NCBI GenBank assembly: GCA_946575275.1
Contig: CAMNZV010000060.1
Span: 1-8,427 of the forward strand
Length of the DNA stretch: 8,427 nt
Direction of reading: 5' to 3'
From: an uncultured Clostridium sp.
GTDB taxonomy: Bacteria > Bacillota > Clostridia > Clostridiales > Clostridiaceae
The notes below the pieces were generated by a model, which saw nothing but the letters and a program-made list of their open reading frames with translations, ran no database searches and was not told where the DNA came from. Below are positions 1-7,384 of the stretch, piece after piece; positions within the stretch are counted from its first letter, which is position 1, and every line of letters begins with the position of its first letter. The position numbers and the translations under genes were made by a program.

Positions 1-785
1 TAATTTTTAAAACTTTTACTGTCAACTTCATTTGAAACATCTAAAAACTCAAGCATTTTCTTATAAAAATCTTTTTGAATAATATATCTTGATTTATTAT
101 TTTCATTTAATATATTGCATTTTTCAATGTTAAAATCCTTTAAGTAGTTTATATCTTCATCAATATTATATAAAAAGTCACCTAAGGCATACATTCTGTT
201 TTGAAGGGATAGTTTTCTATTTTGTAAAATATTTATACAAGTAGTTCTTATTTCTGTAAAAAATCTAAGAGGTGATTTTTTAAATTCCTTAGACTTACTA
301 TTAATATTTGCAGAAATTATATGTTTCCCTAAAGCTCCCATGTCATCTTGAAATTTTATTCCTTCTTTTTTTAGAAGTACTATTCTTGCAGCTTCAATAC
401 AGGCAACATCTAAGGAGGTTTCATATATTCCATTATAAAGGTTTGTTATCCTAGGAAAGGAGGAACAAACATTAGATAGATATTCTTCTCCTAAATTTAA
501 TTGAATGGTGCATAAATTACAATTATCTAAAAAGGCACACCTCTTATTTTCCTTAAGCTTTACCAAAGCATAATCTATATTGGGATTATCTGAATACTCA
601 TTATTGTATAAGTTCTTTTGAAATAGCTTTTTCATATTATCATCTTTAACCTTATAGTATTTTCTAAAGGTTTCTTTATCAATATCTATGTCCCATCCAA
701 TACAACAGCTATCTGTACATTTACCACCAATACATTTAAATTCATCATAATATGTAGGTTTATTTATTTTAACTTTTTCTATCAT
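1..785 (-). CDS. fliB: FliB-family lysine N-methylase (flagellin lysine methylase-like), 3' end beyond window
   Basis: Reading the minus strand from ATG at 785 gives 261 codons open to the window edge; the rest of the gene (family length is about 400 residues) is outside. The N-terminus matches the FliB family: Y12-Y13-D-x-F, then C18, C23, C27-C28 and W31 (C-x4-C-x3-CC-x2-W). A second cysteine block follows at C83, C89, C92 and C107, ending C-x2-FPR (110-112). Salmonella FliB methylates flagellin lysines and is reported to be an iron-sulfur, SAM-dependent enzyme; these cysteines are the likely cluster or metal ligands, by inference. The start overlaps the folC stop as ATGA and has GGAAG at 792-796, 6 nt upstream, so translational coupling to folC is likely. 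No flagellar gene is visible, so the protein substrate is uncertain. Family assignment is firm; the substrate is not. Confidence 0.82.
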   Translation of the reverse strand, partial: MIEKVKINKPTYYDEFKCIGGKCTDSCCIGWDIDIDKETFRKYYKVKDDNMKKLFQKNLYNNEYSDNPNIDYALVKLKENKRCAFLDNCNLCTIQLNLGEEYLSNVCSSFPRITNLYNGIYETSLDVACIEAARIVLLKKEGIKFQDDMGALGKHIISANINSKSKEFKKSPLRFFTEIRTTCINILQNRKLSLQNRMYALGDFLYNIDEDINYLKDFNIEKCNILNENNKSRYIIQKDFYKKMLEFLDVSNEVDSKSFKN

Positions 786-2086
786 TTCATACTTCCTTTT
801 ATTATTTTTCTAATATCACCAATCATATATAAGGAACCACTAACTAAAATTAAATCATCCTTATTAGCTAAGGACATTGCATTTTCTATTGCTTCATTAT
901 AGTCATCTATGGCAATGGAGTTTTTATTATACTTTGAAATAATATTTTGCAAATCCTTTGCACTTTCTGCCCTATCATTATGAGGTGCTAATGCAAAAAC
1001 TTTCTTTGCATTTTTTGTTATAACCTTTACCATTTCCTCTACCTGTTTATCAGCTAAAATGCCTAAAATCAAATACATGTTATTGTACTTAAAATATCTA
1101 TTAATATTATCATACAAGGCTGTAATTCCTTGTATATTATGTGCCCCATCAATTACTATATAAGGCTCCTTATGTAATATTTCAAGTCTACCTATCCATG
1201 TAACCCCTTTAATTGCAGTTTTTATTTCCTCTCCATTATATGTAAAACCTTCAATAGTTGAAACTTCCTTAAAGGCTTCAAGGGCAACTAGCATATTGTT
1301 TATTTGATGACTACCAAGTAGTGGCAATTCTAAAAACAAACTTTTATCTCCCATTTCAACTTGTATTTTTTGATAAATTTTATCCTCATCTATTAGTTTT
1401 ATAAATTTGCCCTTTGATAAATCTACTTCTGTAAGCCTTGAATTACATTCCTTTGCTCTATTTAAAATTACATCTAAGGCTTCCTTTTCTTGTGGATATA
1501 TTATAACTGGTACATTGTTTTTTATAATACCAGCTTTTTCCTTTGCAATTTCACCTAAGGTATTTCCTAAAAGATTTGTATGATCAAAACTTATTGATGT
1601 TATTACACTTAGTATTGGATTTATTACATTTGTAGAATCAAGCCTTCCACCAAGTCCAACTTCTATAACCCCATAATCAATGTTTTCTTTTTTAAAATAT
1701 AGTAGCATTAGACAAGTTATTATTTCAAATTCTGTAGGATGGTTTAACCCCTGATTTATTACTATATCTACAGCCTTTTTAACTTCACCTATTAAGTTAC
1801 CTAGGGTGTCTTTTGGTATCTTTACTCCATTTATTTGAATTCGCTCTTCAAATTCTATAATATATGGAGATGTGTACATGCCTACCTTATAACCTGCTGC
1901 CTTTAAAAGCTCTGTAAGCATTGCCGTTACTGAACCCTTTCCATTAGTTCCTGCTATGTGTATTAGCTTCAAGTCCTTTTGTGGATCACCTAAAAGCTCT
2001 AGTAATCTTTTAGTTCTATCAAGACCATAATTAGAACCAAAGTTTCCAACCTGATGTATATATTTTATAGCTTCATCATATTTCAT
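782..2086 (-). CDS. folC: Dihydrofolate synthase / folylpolyglutamate synthase (FolC)
   Basis: This 434-residue protein has the usual FolC length. It is a cytosolic Mur-ligase-family enzyme that adds glutamate to dihydropteroate and/or extends folate polyglutamate tails, using ATP. Visible motifs are the P-loop GTNGKGS (46-52), TSPY (72-75), IEVGLGGRLDSTN (141-153), and the SFDHTNLLG...EKAGI segment (166-187), whose K184 is the probable carbamylated lysine. DGAHN follows in the C-terminal ligase domain. AAAGGAG at 2092-2098 precedes ATG 2086 at normal spacing. The gene follows valS after 53 nt containing a strong hairpin, and overlaps the next gene by 4 bp. Because no promoter is evident in the gap, it is probably cotranscribed from the valS T-box promoter. 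Motifs cannot separate mono- from bifunctional activity. Confidence 0.95.
   Translation of the reverse strand: MKYDEAIKYIHQVGNFGSNYGLDRTKRLLELLGDPQKDLKLIHIAGTNGKGSVTAMLTELLKAAGYKVGMYTSPYIIEFEERIQINGVKIPKDTLGNLIGEVKKAVDIVINQGLNHPTEFEIITCLMLLYFKKENIDYGVIEVGLGGRLDSTNVINPILSVITSISFDHTNLLGNTLGEIAKEKAGIIKNNVPVIIYPQEKEALDVILNRAKECNSRLTEVDLSKGKFIKLIDEDKIYQKIQVEMGDKSLFLELPLLGSHQINNMLVALEAFKEVSTIEGFTYNGEEIKTAIKGVTWIGRLEILHKEPYIVIDGAHNIQGITALYDNINRYFKYNNMYLILGILADKQVEEMVKVITKNAKKVFALAPHNDRAESAKDLQNIISKYNKNSIAIDDYNEAIENAMSLANKDDLILVSGSLYMIGDIRKIIKGSMK
792..796 (-). promoter_or_regulatory. Ribosome binding site of the fliB-like gene, inside the folC 3' end
   Basis: Minus-strand GGAAG lies 6 nt before ATG 785 and within the last codons of folC. 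It supports this start over others and fits a coupled ATGA stop-start junction. Confidence 0.55.
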
Positions 2087-2104
2087 TTTTTCTCCTTTAA
2101 TTTT

Positions 2105-2132
2105 AGGGTAAGATTTTATAAAATCTTACCCT
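2105..2132. repeat. Perfect 13-bp inverted repeat in the valS-folC gap (mRNA hairpin without a U-tract)
   Basis: The arms GGGTAAGATTTT (2106-2117) and AAAATCTTACCC (2120-2131), plus an A-T pair at 2105/2132, are exactly complementary around a central AT. In RNA this gives about 12 bp closed by a UAUA-like loop. It starts 7 nt after the valS stop and ends just before the folC ribosome binding site. Neither side carries a T-run in the direction of transcription, so a standard intrinsic terminator is unlikely. Likelier roles are 3'-end protection of valS mRNA, a processing boundary, or partial attenuation; these are inferences. Confidence 0.75.
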
Positions 2133-2139
2133 TAGTTAA

Positions 2140-4779
2140 TTATAATGTGCTTATTCTAGCCTTTACAGCCTGAAGCATTTCAATATATTTTGTTCTCTTT
2201 TCTTTTTCTGAATTAACAACAGCTTCTGGTGCCTTTGAAACAAAACCAGCATTGTTTAGCTTTTTGTCAATTCTATCTATTTCACCTTCTAATTTTTTCA
2301 TTTCTTTGTTTAATCTTTCAATTTCCTTTTCCTTGTCTACCAAATCTAATAATGGCATAAATATTTCTCCACCTGTTACTACAAGGGATATTGCATTTTC
2401 TGGAACTTCATTTTTATTATCTATAAATACAACTTCTGATGCTGAAGCTAATTTTTCAATATAGGCTACACCTGCCTTAAATGCTTCTATACTAACAGAG
2501 TTTATATAACAAATAACCTTAGCCTTCCTTGATGGTGGTACATTCATTTCTGCACGTATATTTCTTATAGCCTTAATTGCCTCAATAACATATGCCATGT
2601 CAACTTCTGCCTTTTCATTATATAAATTATCATTAAATATAGGCCAAGAAGCATTTACTATTGTTTCTTCTGAAGTTAAATGTGTATATATTTCTTCTGT
2701 AATAAAAGGCATAACTGGATGTAATAATTTTAATCCTATTTTAAGTACATCATATAAAACATTGTATACTATACCCTTTGACTTTTCATCATCACTATAT
2801 AAAACAGGTTTTACAAGTTCAATATACCAATCACAAAATTCTGTCCACATAAAGTCATATACCTTTTGAACTGCAATTCCAAGCTCATATTTATCAAAGT
2901 TATCAGTTACTTCTTTAACTAATGAATTTGCCTTTGATAATATATATTTATCTGCTAATGAGTATTCAGTAGAGTCTTTATATTTTTCCATAATGTCTTT
3001 ATCTAAATTCATCATTACAAATCTTGATGCGTTCCATATTTTGTTTGCAAAGTTTCTAGCACTTTCAACCTTTTCAGGGTAATATCTAATGTCATTTCCA
3101 GCAGCATTACCTGTAATTAACATAAATCTTAAAGCATCTGCACCGTATTCCGAAATAACATCTAATGGGTCAACTCCATTACCTAAAGATTTACTCATTT
3201 TTCTTCCTTCAGAATCTCTTATAATTCCATGAATTAAAACTGTATCAAAAGGTGTTTCCTTCATGCAGTCAATTCCTGAAAATATCATTCTTGCAACCCA
3301 GAAGAAAATAATATCATAGCCTGTAACTAAAACATTTGTTGGATAAAAATATTCCAAATCTTCTGTTTTGTTTGGCCACCCTAATGTAGAAAATGGCCAT
3401 AGTGCAGAAGAGAACCAAGTATCTAATACATCTGTATCTTGTGTAAGCTCACTGCTTGAGCATTTTTTGCATTTATCTGGTGCTTCCTCTTGAACTATAA
3501 TTTCACCACAGTCCTTGCAATACCATACTGGAATTCTATGACCCCACCATAGTTGTCTTGATATACACCAATCTTGAATATTTTCCATCCAATTAAAGTA
3601 GGTTTTTTCAAATCTTTCTGGCACAAATTTTGTATCCTTGTTTTTAACTGCTTCAATGGCTGGCTTTGCAAGCTCCTCCATTTTAACATACCATTGAGTT
3701 GATATAATTGGTTCAACTGTTGTATTGCATCTATCATGAGTTCCAACGTTATGGGTATGTGGCTTAACTTTAACAAGTAATCCTTGCTCCTTTAGATCCT
3801 CTACAATAGCCTTTCTTGCTTCATATCTATCAAGACCTTTATATTTGTTACCAAATTCATTTATTATACCCTTATCATCCATAATTCTAATTTGCTTTAG
3901 ATTATGTCTTTGTCCTACTGCATAGTCATTAGGATCATGAGCTGGAGTTATTTTAACTGCTCCTGTACCAAATTCCATATCAACATAATCATCTGCAATT
4001 ATTGGTATTTCTCGATTGCATAAAGGTAGAATTAAATTTTTGCCAATTAAAGCTTTAAATCTTTCGTCATTTGGATTTACTGCAACTGCTGTATCACCAA
4101 GTAAGGTTTCAGGTCTTGTTGTTGCAATTTCTATGTATCCTGTGCCATCTGCTAAAGGATAATTAATGTGCCAAAAGAATCCATTTTGTTCTTCATATTC
4201 AATTTCTGCATCTGATAGGGCTGTTTGACATTTTGTACACCAATTAGTAATTCTGTTACCCTTATAAATTAGTCCTTTATTATATAGGTTAACAAATACC
4301 TGTTTTACAGCCTTATCTAAATTATCATCCATTGTAAAGGCTTCTCTTGTAAAGTCAGCAGATACCCCTACTTTTTTTAATTGTTTTCTTATTCTTTCTC
4401 TATATTCATCAGACCATTCCCAAACCTTTTCAAGAAAAGCTTCACGACCCATTTCTTTTTTGTCTAAACCTTCCTTTAAAAGTTCATTTGCAACCTTAAC
4501 CTCTGTTGCAATAGAGGCATGGTCCTCCCCTGGAATCCAAAGTGTACAATATCCTTCCATTCTTTTAAATCTAATTAACATATCTTGAAGGGTATTATCA
4601 AGGGCATGCCCTAAATGAAGTTTACCTGTTATGTTTGGTGGTGGCATTACAATTGAATATGGTTTTTTGTTTTTATCAATTTCAGGTGTGAAATATTTTT
4701 TATCTTCCCATTGTTTATAAATTCTATCCTCAAATTCTTTTGGATTATAGGTTGTTTTTAATTCCTTATTATTAATCAT
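2140..4779 (-). CDS. valS: Valyl-tRNA synthetase (ValS)
   Basis: This 879-residue class I synthetase attaches valine to tRNA-Val in the cytoplasm; the length is typical for bacterial ValRS. Signature motifs are PPPNITG-x2-HLGH (HIGH motif H55-H58) and KMSKS (527-531). The editing (CP1) domain that removes mischarged threonine begins near [13 protein letters not shown] (220-232) and includes AHDPNDY (280-286). Cysteine pairs C181/C184 and C421/C424 with C437/C440 look like zinc ligands. [11 protein letters not shown] (404-414) is also family-typical. The C-terminus (about 811-879) is a charged coiled coil, the ValRS tRNA-binding arm. ATG 4779 is preceded by GGAGG (4787-4791) with 7-nt spacing. 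Expression is under the upstream T-box, which carries a GUA valine specifier. Confidence 0.98.
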   Translation of the reverse strand: MINNKELKTTYNPKEFEDRIYKQWEDKKYFTPEIDKNKKPYSIVMPPPNITGKLHLGHALDNTLQDMLIRFKRMEGYCTLWIPGEDHASIATEVKVANELLKEGLDKKEMGREAFLEKVWEWSDEYRERIRKQLKKVGVSADFTREAFTMDDNLDKAVKQVFVNLYNKGLIYKGNRITNWCTKCQTALSDAEIEYEEQNGFFWHINYPLADGTGYIEIATTRPETLLGDTAVAVNPNDERFKALIGKNLILPLCNREIPIIADDYVDMEFGTGAVKITPAHDPNDYAVGQRHNLKQIRIMDDKGIINEFGNKYKGLDRYEARKAIVEDLKEQGLLVKVKPHTHNVGTHDRCNTTVEPIISTQWYVKMEELAKPAIEAVKNKDTKFVPERFEKTYFNWMENIQDWCISRQLWWGHRIPVWYCKDCGEIIVQEEAPDKCKKCSSSELTQDTDVLDTWFSSALWPFSTLGWPNKTEDLEYFYPTNVLVTGYDIIFFWVARMIFSGIDCMKETPFDTVLIHGIIRDSEGRKMSKSLGNGVDPLDVISEYGADALRFMLITGNAAGNDIRYYPEKVESARNFANKIWNASRFVMMNLDKDIMEKYKDSTEYSLADKYILSKANSLVKEVTDNFDKYELGIAVQKVYDFMWTEFCDWYIELVKPVLYSDDEKSKGIVYNVLYDVLKIGLKLLHPVMPFITEEIYTHLTSEETIVNASWPIFNDNLYNEKAEVDMAYVIEAIKAIRNIRAEMNVPPSRKAKVICYINSVSIEAFKAGVAYIEKLASASEVVFIDNKNEVPENAISLVVTGGEIFMPLLDLVDKEKEIERLNKEMKKLEGEIDRIDKKLNNAGFVSKAPEAVVNSEKEKRTKYIEMLQAVKARISTL

Positions 4780-4804
4780 TTAATAACCTCCAATTATTAT
4801 TAAT

Positions 4805-4825
4805 AAAAAAATCGCCAAGGCGACT
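4805..4825 (-). terminator. Second terminator-like hairpin just before valS
   Basis: On the minus strand TCGCC-TT-GGCGA (4823-4812), extended by a G-U and an A-U pair, folds into a short GC-rich stem. A CUUG-type loop is sterically plausible. It overlaps and is followed by seven T residues (4811-4805), giving the look of an intrinsic terminator 25 nt before valS ATG and clearly separate from the T-box terminator. The same T-run can pair instead with an A-rich arm at 4864-4873, so termination may be conditional. Function is inferred from structure only. Confidence 0.5.
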
Positions 4826-4873
4826 ATTATTTGTCATCACCATTTACAATTTTATAAAGCCGTCGATTTTTTT
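4805..4873. repeat. 10-bp perfect inverted repeat enclosing the second terminator
   Basis: Plus-strand AAAAAAATCG (4805-4814) is exactly complementary to CGATTTTTTT (4864-4873), with about 50 nt between. Pairing would consume the 3' half of the 4812-4823 hairpin and its T-run, the arrangement expected of an antiterminator. Seven of the ten pairs are A-T homopolymer, so part of the match may be chance in AT-rich DNA. Confidence 0.4.
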
Positions 4874-4874
4874 T

Positions 4875-4927
4875 TAGCGCATGTGCATTTGTGAAGCTTG
4901 CCTGAGGAAAATCTTGCAGGCGCACTA
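4875..4927. repeat. GC-richer imperfect palindrome inserted in the valS leader
   Basis: These 53 nt are about half G+C, against an AT-rich surround. The outer ends TAGCGC (4875-4880) and GCACTA (4922-4927) pair with one G-U. An inner GCCTG/CAGGC stem (4900-4904 with 4917-4921) has a 12-nt loop. The unit is bounded by T9 on one side and A6 on the other. It sits directly after the T-box terminator, where T-box leaders need no further element. It could be a small dispersed palindromic repeat (MITE-like) or a leader structure; other copies cannot be sought here. Confidence 0.4.
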
Positions 4928-4962
4928 AAAAAGAGCCTTCTCCTATAAAAGGACGAAGACTC
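4927..4962 (-). terminator. Intrinsic terminator of the valS T-box
   Basis: On the minus strand GAGTCTTC (4962-4955) pairs with GAAGGCTC (4940-4933), one pair being G-U. After a bulged G, TCCT pairs with AGGA around a UUUAU loop. Six T residues follow at 4932-4927. The 5' arm overlaps the antiterminator, since CGTCCTT (4955-4949) is also needed to pair with the T-box AAGG, so the two structures are mutually exclusive. Confidence 0.9.
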
Positions 4963-5165
4963 GCGGTACCACCTTAATTTCTAAAATAAAATATTTTAGA
5001 CTCTTATTAATGTTAACGACATATTTATGCCGTCCTTAGCTACTGTTATTTTCACCAAGGAAGCTCAAAAGCTACCTTCAAAATCAATTATATAAGGTAT
5101 TTCACCAAAAGACTACCTCTCTCTAAAATATCCTTGATTTTTACTCCTCTTTATCAAAGCCATAT
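4927..5165 (-). ncRNA. T-box riboswitch, valine (GUA specifier), controlling valS
   Basis: This leader senses uncharged tRNA-Val and lets transcription continue into valS when charging is low. Stem I: AAAG (5152-5149) with CTTT (5071-5068) below, and AAAATCAA (5141-5134) with TTGATTTT (5087-5080) above. They enclose the AGGAGTA kink-turn side and the specifier loop GAAGGTAG (5079-5072), whose GTA at 5075-5073 is a valine codon followed by a purine. The apex shows AGAGAG and a GGTGAA distal loop (5106-5101) over a GGTA/TACC stem. A stem III hairpin ACGGCAT/ATGTCGT lies at 5033-5016, and an AT-rich hairpin at 5000-4980. The T-box sequence AAGGTGGTACCGCG (4975-4962) differs from the canonical 14-mer at one position. 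Its TGGT is complementary to a tRNA ACCA end. The feature is unambiguous; the exact 5' limit is approximate. Confidence 0.95.
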
Positions 5166-5180
5166 TTTTTAATTTATTTT

Positions 5181-5209
5181 ATAATAAAACATTAACTTAT
5201 CTTTGTCAA
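5181..5209 (-). promoter_or_regulatory. Sigma-A-type promoter for the valS operon
   Basis: Minus-strand TTGACA (5209-5204) and TATTAT (5186-5181) are separated by exactly 17 nt. That is a consensus -35 and a five-of-six -10. The transcript would begin near 5174, just before T-box stem I. The -35 box contains the TGA stop codon of the preceding topB gene (5208-5206). Confidence 0.85.
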
Positions 5210-7365
5210 ATAAATTCTATTTTCCAATTAAAATATCCCGTTTCTGGGTTTTTTTCATATCTAAAATAGGCAGAAAATAGTGTTCCCTTTTTACTTTTTA
5301 AATTTCTAAAGCCTACCTTACCATTTTTAAGTAGTAATTGTACCATTTCTTTTGATACCTTTTTCCCAAAGGAACTTATATATTTATCATCCTTCCAAAT
5401 AGTAAATGTACAACCATTTTTCCAATTTGTACATCCAAAGGCTTTTTCCCCTTCTATAACATCATTATTACACATTGGACACTTTCCAAGGCTTTCAGAT
5501 CCCTCTGGTAAATCTACCTTAAAGTTTTTAACCATTGAGGTATCTTTTTTTATTTTTTCTACAGATTCAGTTGTAAAATCCTTTATCATTTTAAGGAAGT
5601 CATCTTTTTGAAATTTTCCCTTTTCTATATCTGATAGGGTTTTTTCAAGTTTACCTGTATATTCTAAGTCTAATAAATCAGGTACTGGAAATATCTCCAC
5701 TAAATTTTTACCAAGCTCTGTACAGGTTAAATTCTTTCCTTTAGATTTTATGTAGCCTGTATCCTTAAGCTTTTTAATTGTTTCTGCCCTTGTTGCAGGT
5801 GTTCCAATGCTAAAGCCACTTAATATAGCTGCCATCATATCCTCTGAATCTTCTTCATCCTTAAAACTTTTACCACAGGTTTCCATTACTCTTAACAATG
5901 TTTTTTCATTATGTAGTTTAGGAGGCTTTTTTGTTACCTTGCTAACTTCACTATTTATAACATTTACTATGTCACCTTTCAAAACCTTTGGCAAAATTGT
6001 ATCTTTACTTTCTATTTTTTCAACAACTCTAAATCCTTCTCTTATTTGTACCTTTCCCTTTGATATAAATAAACCTTTAATACTTTCTTCCTTTATTTTT
6101 ATTGTAAGCTTTGTTTCTTCATATATTGCAATTGGCATAAATTGCATAACAAACCTATTTTTTATAGCTGTATATACAATTTCTTCATCCATGCTTAAAC
6201 CTGTTGGTTTTATATATGTAGGTGTAATTGCACTGTGACTTTCCACCTTTTTATTATCAAATATCCTTTTATTATCTACAAATTTAATTTGACTTTCATA
6301 GGGCAGCCCTACCTTTACAGCCTCTAAAACCTTTTTTGTTTTGTCCTTTAAACTTTCATCTAAGGCAACGCTTCCTGTTCTTGGGTATGTAGTAAACTTT
6401 TTTTCATAAAGACTTTGGGCTACCTTTAATACCTTATCTGATGTCCATCCCTTGTATTTACTGGTAACATATCCTTGAAGATTGGATAGATTGAATAATA
6501 GTGGCGGATATTCATTTTTTCTTTCCACCTGAGTTTCTATTATTTCTCCATCTTTTCCTTCTAGAATTTTTTTTATATTATCTAAAAAATCTTTGTTTTC
6601 AAATTTTTCATTATCATTTTCATCATAATATACTCCTTGAAATTCATCGTTATTTTTAGTTTTAAAATCAGCCAATAATTTAAAGTAGGAGGATTCTTTA
6701 AAATTTTCAATTTCTTTATCTCTATCATAGATTATTTTTAAAGTAGGTAATAAAACCCGTCCTACATTTATTATTTTACCCTTACCTTGACTATACCTTA
6801 AGGTAGCAACTGAAGTTAAATTAATGCCTATAATCCAATCTGCCCATTGCCTACTAATACCTGCATCTTGGAGGGATTTCATTTCAATATTTTCTTTAAG
6901 ATTTTTCATTCCTTTTCTAACTTCATCAGGTGTCCATTCATTTAAAAGCAATCTATAAATACTTTTATTTGAATTTAAATACATAAATATTTCAAGGGAT
7001 ATAAGTTCACCTTCTCTATCTTGGTCTGTTGCAGATATTATTCCATCAACATCATCTCTGTTTACTAAAGAAGTTATTATATCAATTTGCTTTTTTACAC
7101 CCTTATCTACCATGTCTTTATTATTAGAATCATTTTTAATTTTATATTTGAATTGTGATGGTATAAATGGGAATTTTTTCATTCTCCATCCCTTCATATT
7201 TTCATCATAATCCTTTGCATCATATAATTGAAATAAATGTCCAAAAGCCCATGAAATTAGATAGTCTTCTCCTTCAAAATATCCATCTAGTCTTTTTTTG
7301 ATGTTAAATGCATCTGCAATGTTTTTAGCTACAGATGGTTTTTCAGCTATAATTACCTTTTTCAA
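5206..7365 (-). CDS. topB: Type IA DNA topoisomerase, topoisomerase III-like (TopB), divergent subfamily
   Basis: This 719-residue cytosolic enzyme cuts and rejoins single DNA strands through a 5'-phosphotyrosine link, relaxing or decatenating DNA. The Toprim domain opens with AEKPS (catalytic E8) and has SATDQDREGE (D114, D116, E118). The active-site tyrosine is Y327 in TTYPRTGS. SHSAITPT (376-383) and GTPATRAETI (521-530) are family motifs. The C-terminus has a C4 zinc finger (C629, C632, C645, C652), then a short basic domain. Length and motif order fit topoisomerase III rather than longer TopA. Departures are Gly for the usual Asp in PRTDS and GRVLLPTL for the usual GRVQTPTL. The start is TTG, because an in-frame TAG directly precedes it and AGGAGG lies 9 nt upstream. 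It sits 19 nt after tspO, probably in one transcript. The symbol is by closest family; fine subfamily is uncertain. Confidence 0.9.
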   Translation of the reverse strand: MKKVIIAEKPSVAKNIADAFNIKKRLDGYFEGEDYLISWAFGHLFQLYDAKDYDENMKGWRMKKFPFIPSQFKYKIKNDSNNKDMVDKGVKKQIDIITSLVNRDDVDGIISATDQDREGELISLEIFMYLNSNKSIYRLLLNEWTPDEVRKGMKNLKENIEMKSLQDAGISRQWADWIIGINLTSVATLRYSQGKGKIINVGRVLLPTLKIIYDRDKEIENFKESSYFKLLADFKTKNNDEFQGVYYDENDNEKFENKDFLDNIKKILEGKDGEIIETQVERKNEYPPLLFNLSNLQGYVTSKYKGWTSDKVLKVAQSLYEKKFTTYPRTGSVALDESLKDKTKKVLEAVKVGLPYESQIKFVDNKRIFDNKKVESHSAITPTYIKPTGLSMDEEIVYTAIKNRFVMQFMPIAIYEETKLTIKIKEESIKGLFISKGKVQIREGFRVVEKIESKDTILPKVLKGDIVNVINSEVSKVTKKPPKLHNEKTLLRVMETCGKSFKDEEDSEDMMAAILSGFSIGTPATRAETIKKLKDTGYIKSKGKNLTCTELGKNLVEIFPVPDLLDLEYTGKLEKTLSDIEKGKFQKDDFLKMIKDFTTESVEKIKKDTSMVKNFKVDLPEGSESLGKCPMCNNDVIEGEKAFGCTNWKNGCTFTIWKDDKYISSFGKKVSKEMVQLLLKNGKVGFRNLKSKKGTLFSAYFRYEKNPETGYFNWKIEFI

Positions 7366-7374
7366 CTAAAGAAT

Positions 7375-7380
7375 CCTCCT
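7375..7380 (-). promoter_or_regulatory. Strong ribosome binding site deciding the TTG start of topB
   Basis: A full AGGAGG lies 9 nt before TTG 7365. The codon immediately upstream of the TTG is an in-frame TAG, so no longer start is possible. The strong site compensates for the weak start codon. Confidence 0.8.
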
Positions 7381-7384
7381 TAAT

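Noticed and set aside
2105..2132. Intrinsic terminator between valS and folC
   Set aside because: The hairpin is strong, but the sequence after it on the transcribed strand is A-rich, not a T-run, and it leads straight into the folC ribosome binding site.
2252..2869. Two short plus-strand open frames opposite the 3' part of valS
   Set aside because: Both are antisense images of the coiled-coil and anticodon-binding coding sequence, have no recognisable domain, and overlap a certain gene.
3495..3776. 93-codon frame on the minus strand in a different frame within valS
   Set aside because: It is inside the intact valS reading frame and has no domain; it is an out-of-frame shadow.
4780..4926. 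Tandem second T-box in the extra leader module
   Set aside because: There is no second GGTGGTACC-like T-box sequence, specifier loop or stem I in this stretch; only a terminator-like hairpin is seen.
5807..6238. 143-codon open frame on the plus strand opposite topB, with hydrophobic translation
   Set aside because: It lies wholly within topB, which is strongly supported by motifs. Its Ser/Leu/Ile-rich composition is the usual antisense image of a lysine- and glutamate-rich gene, and no family is recognised.
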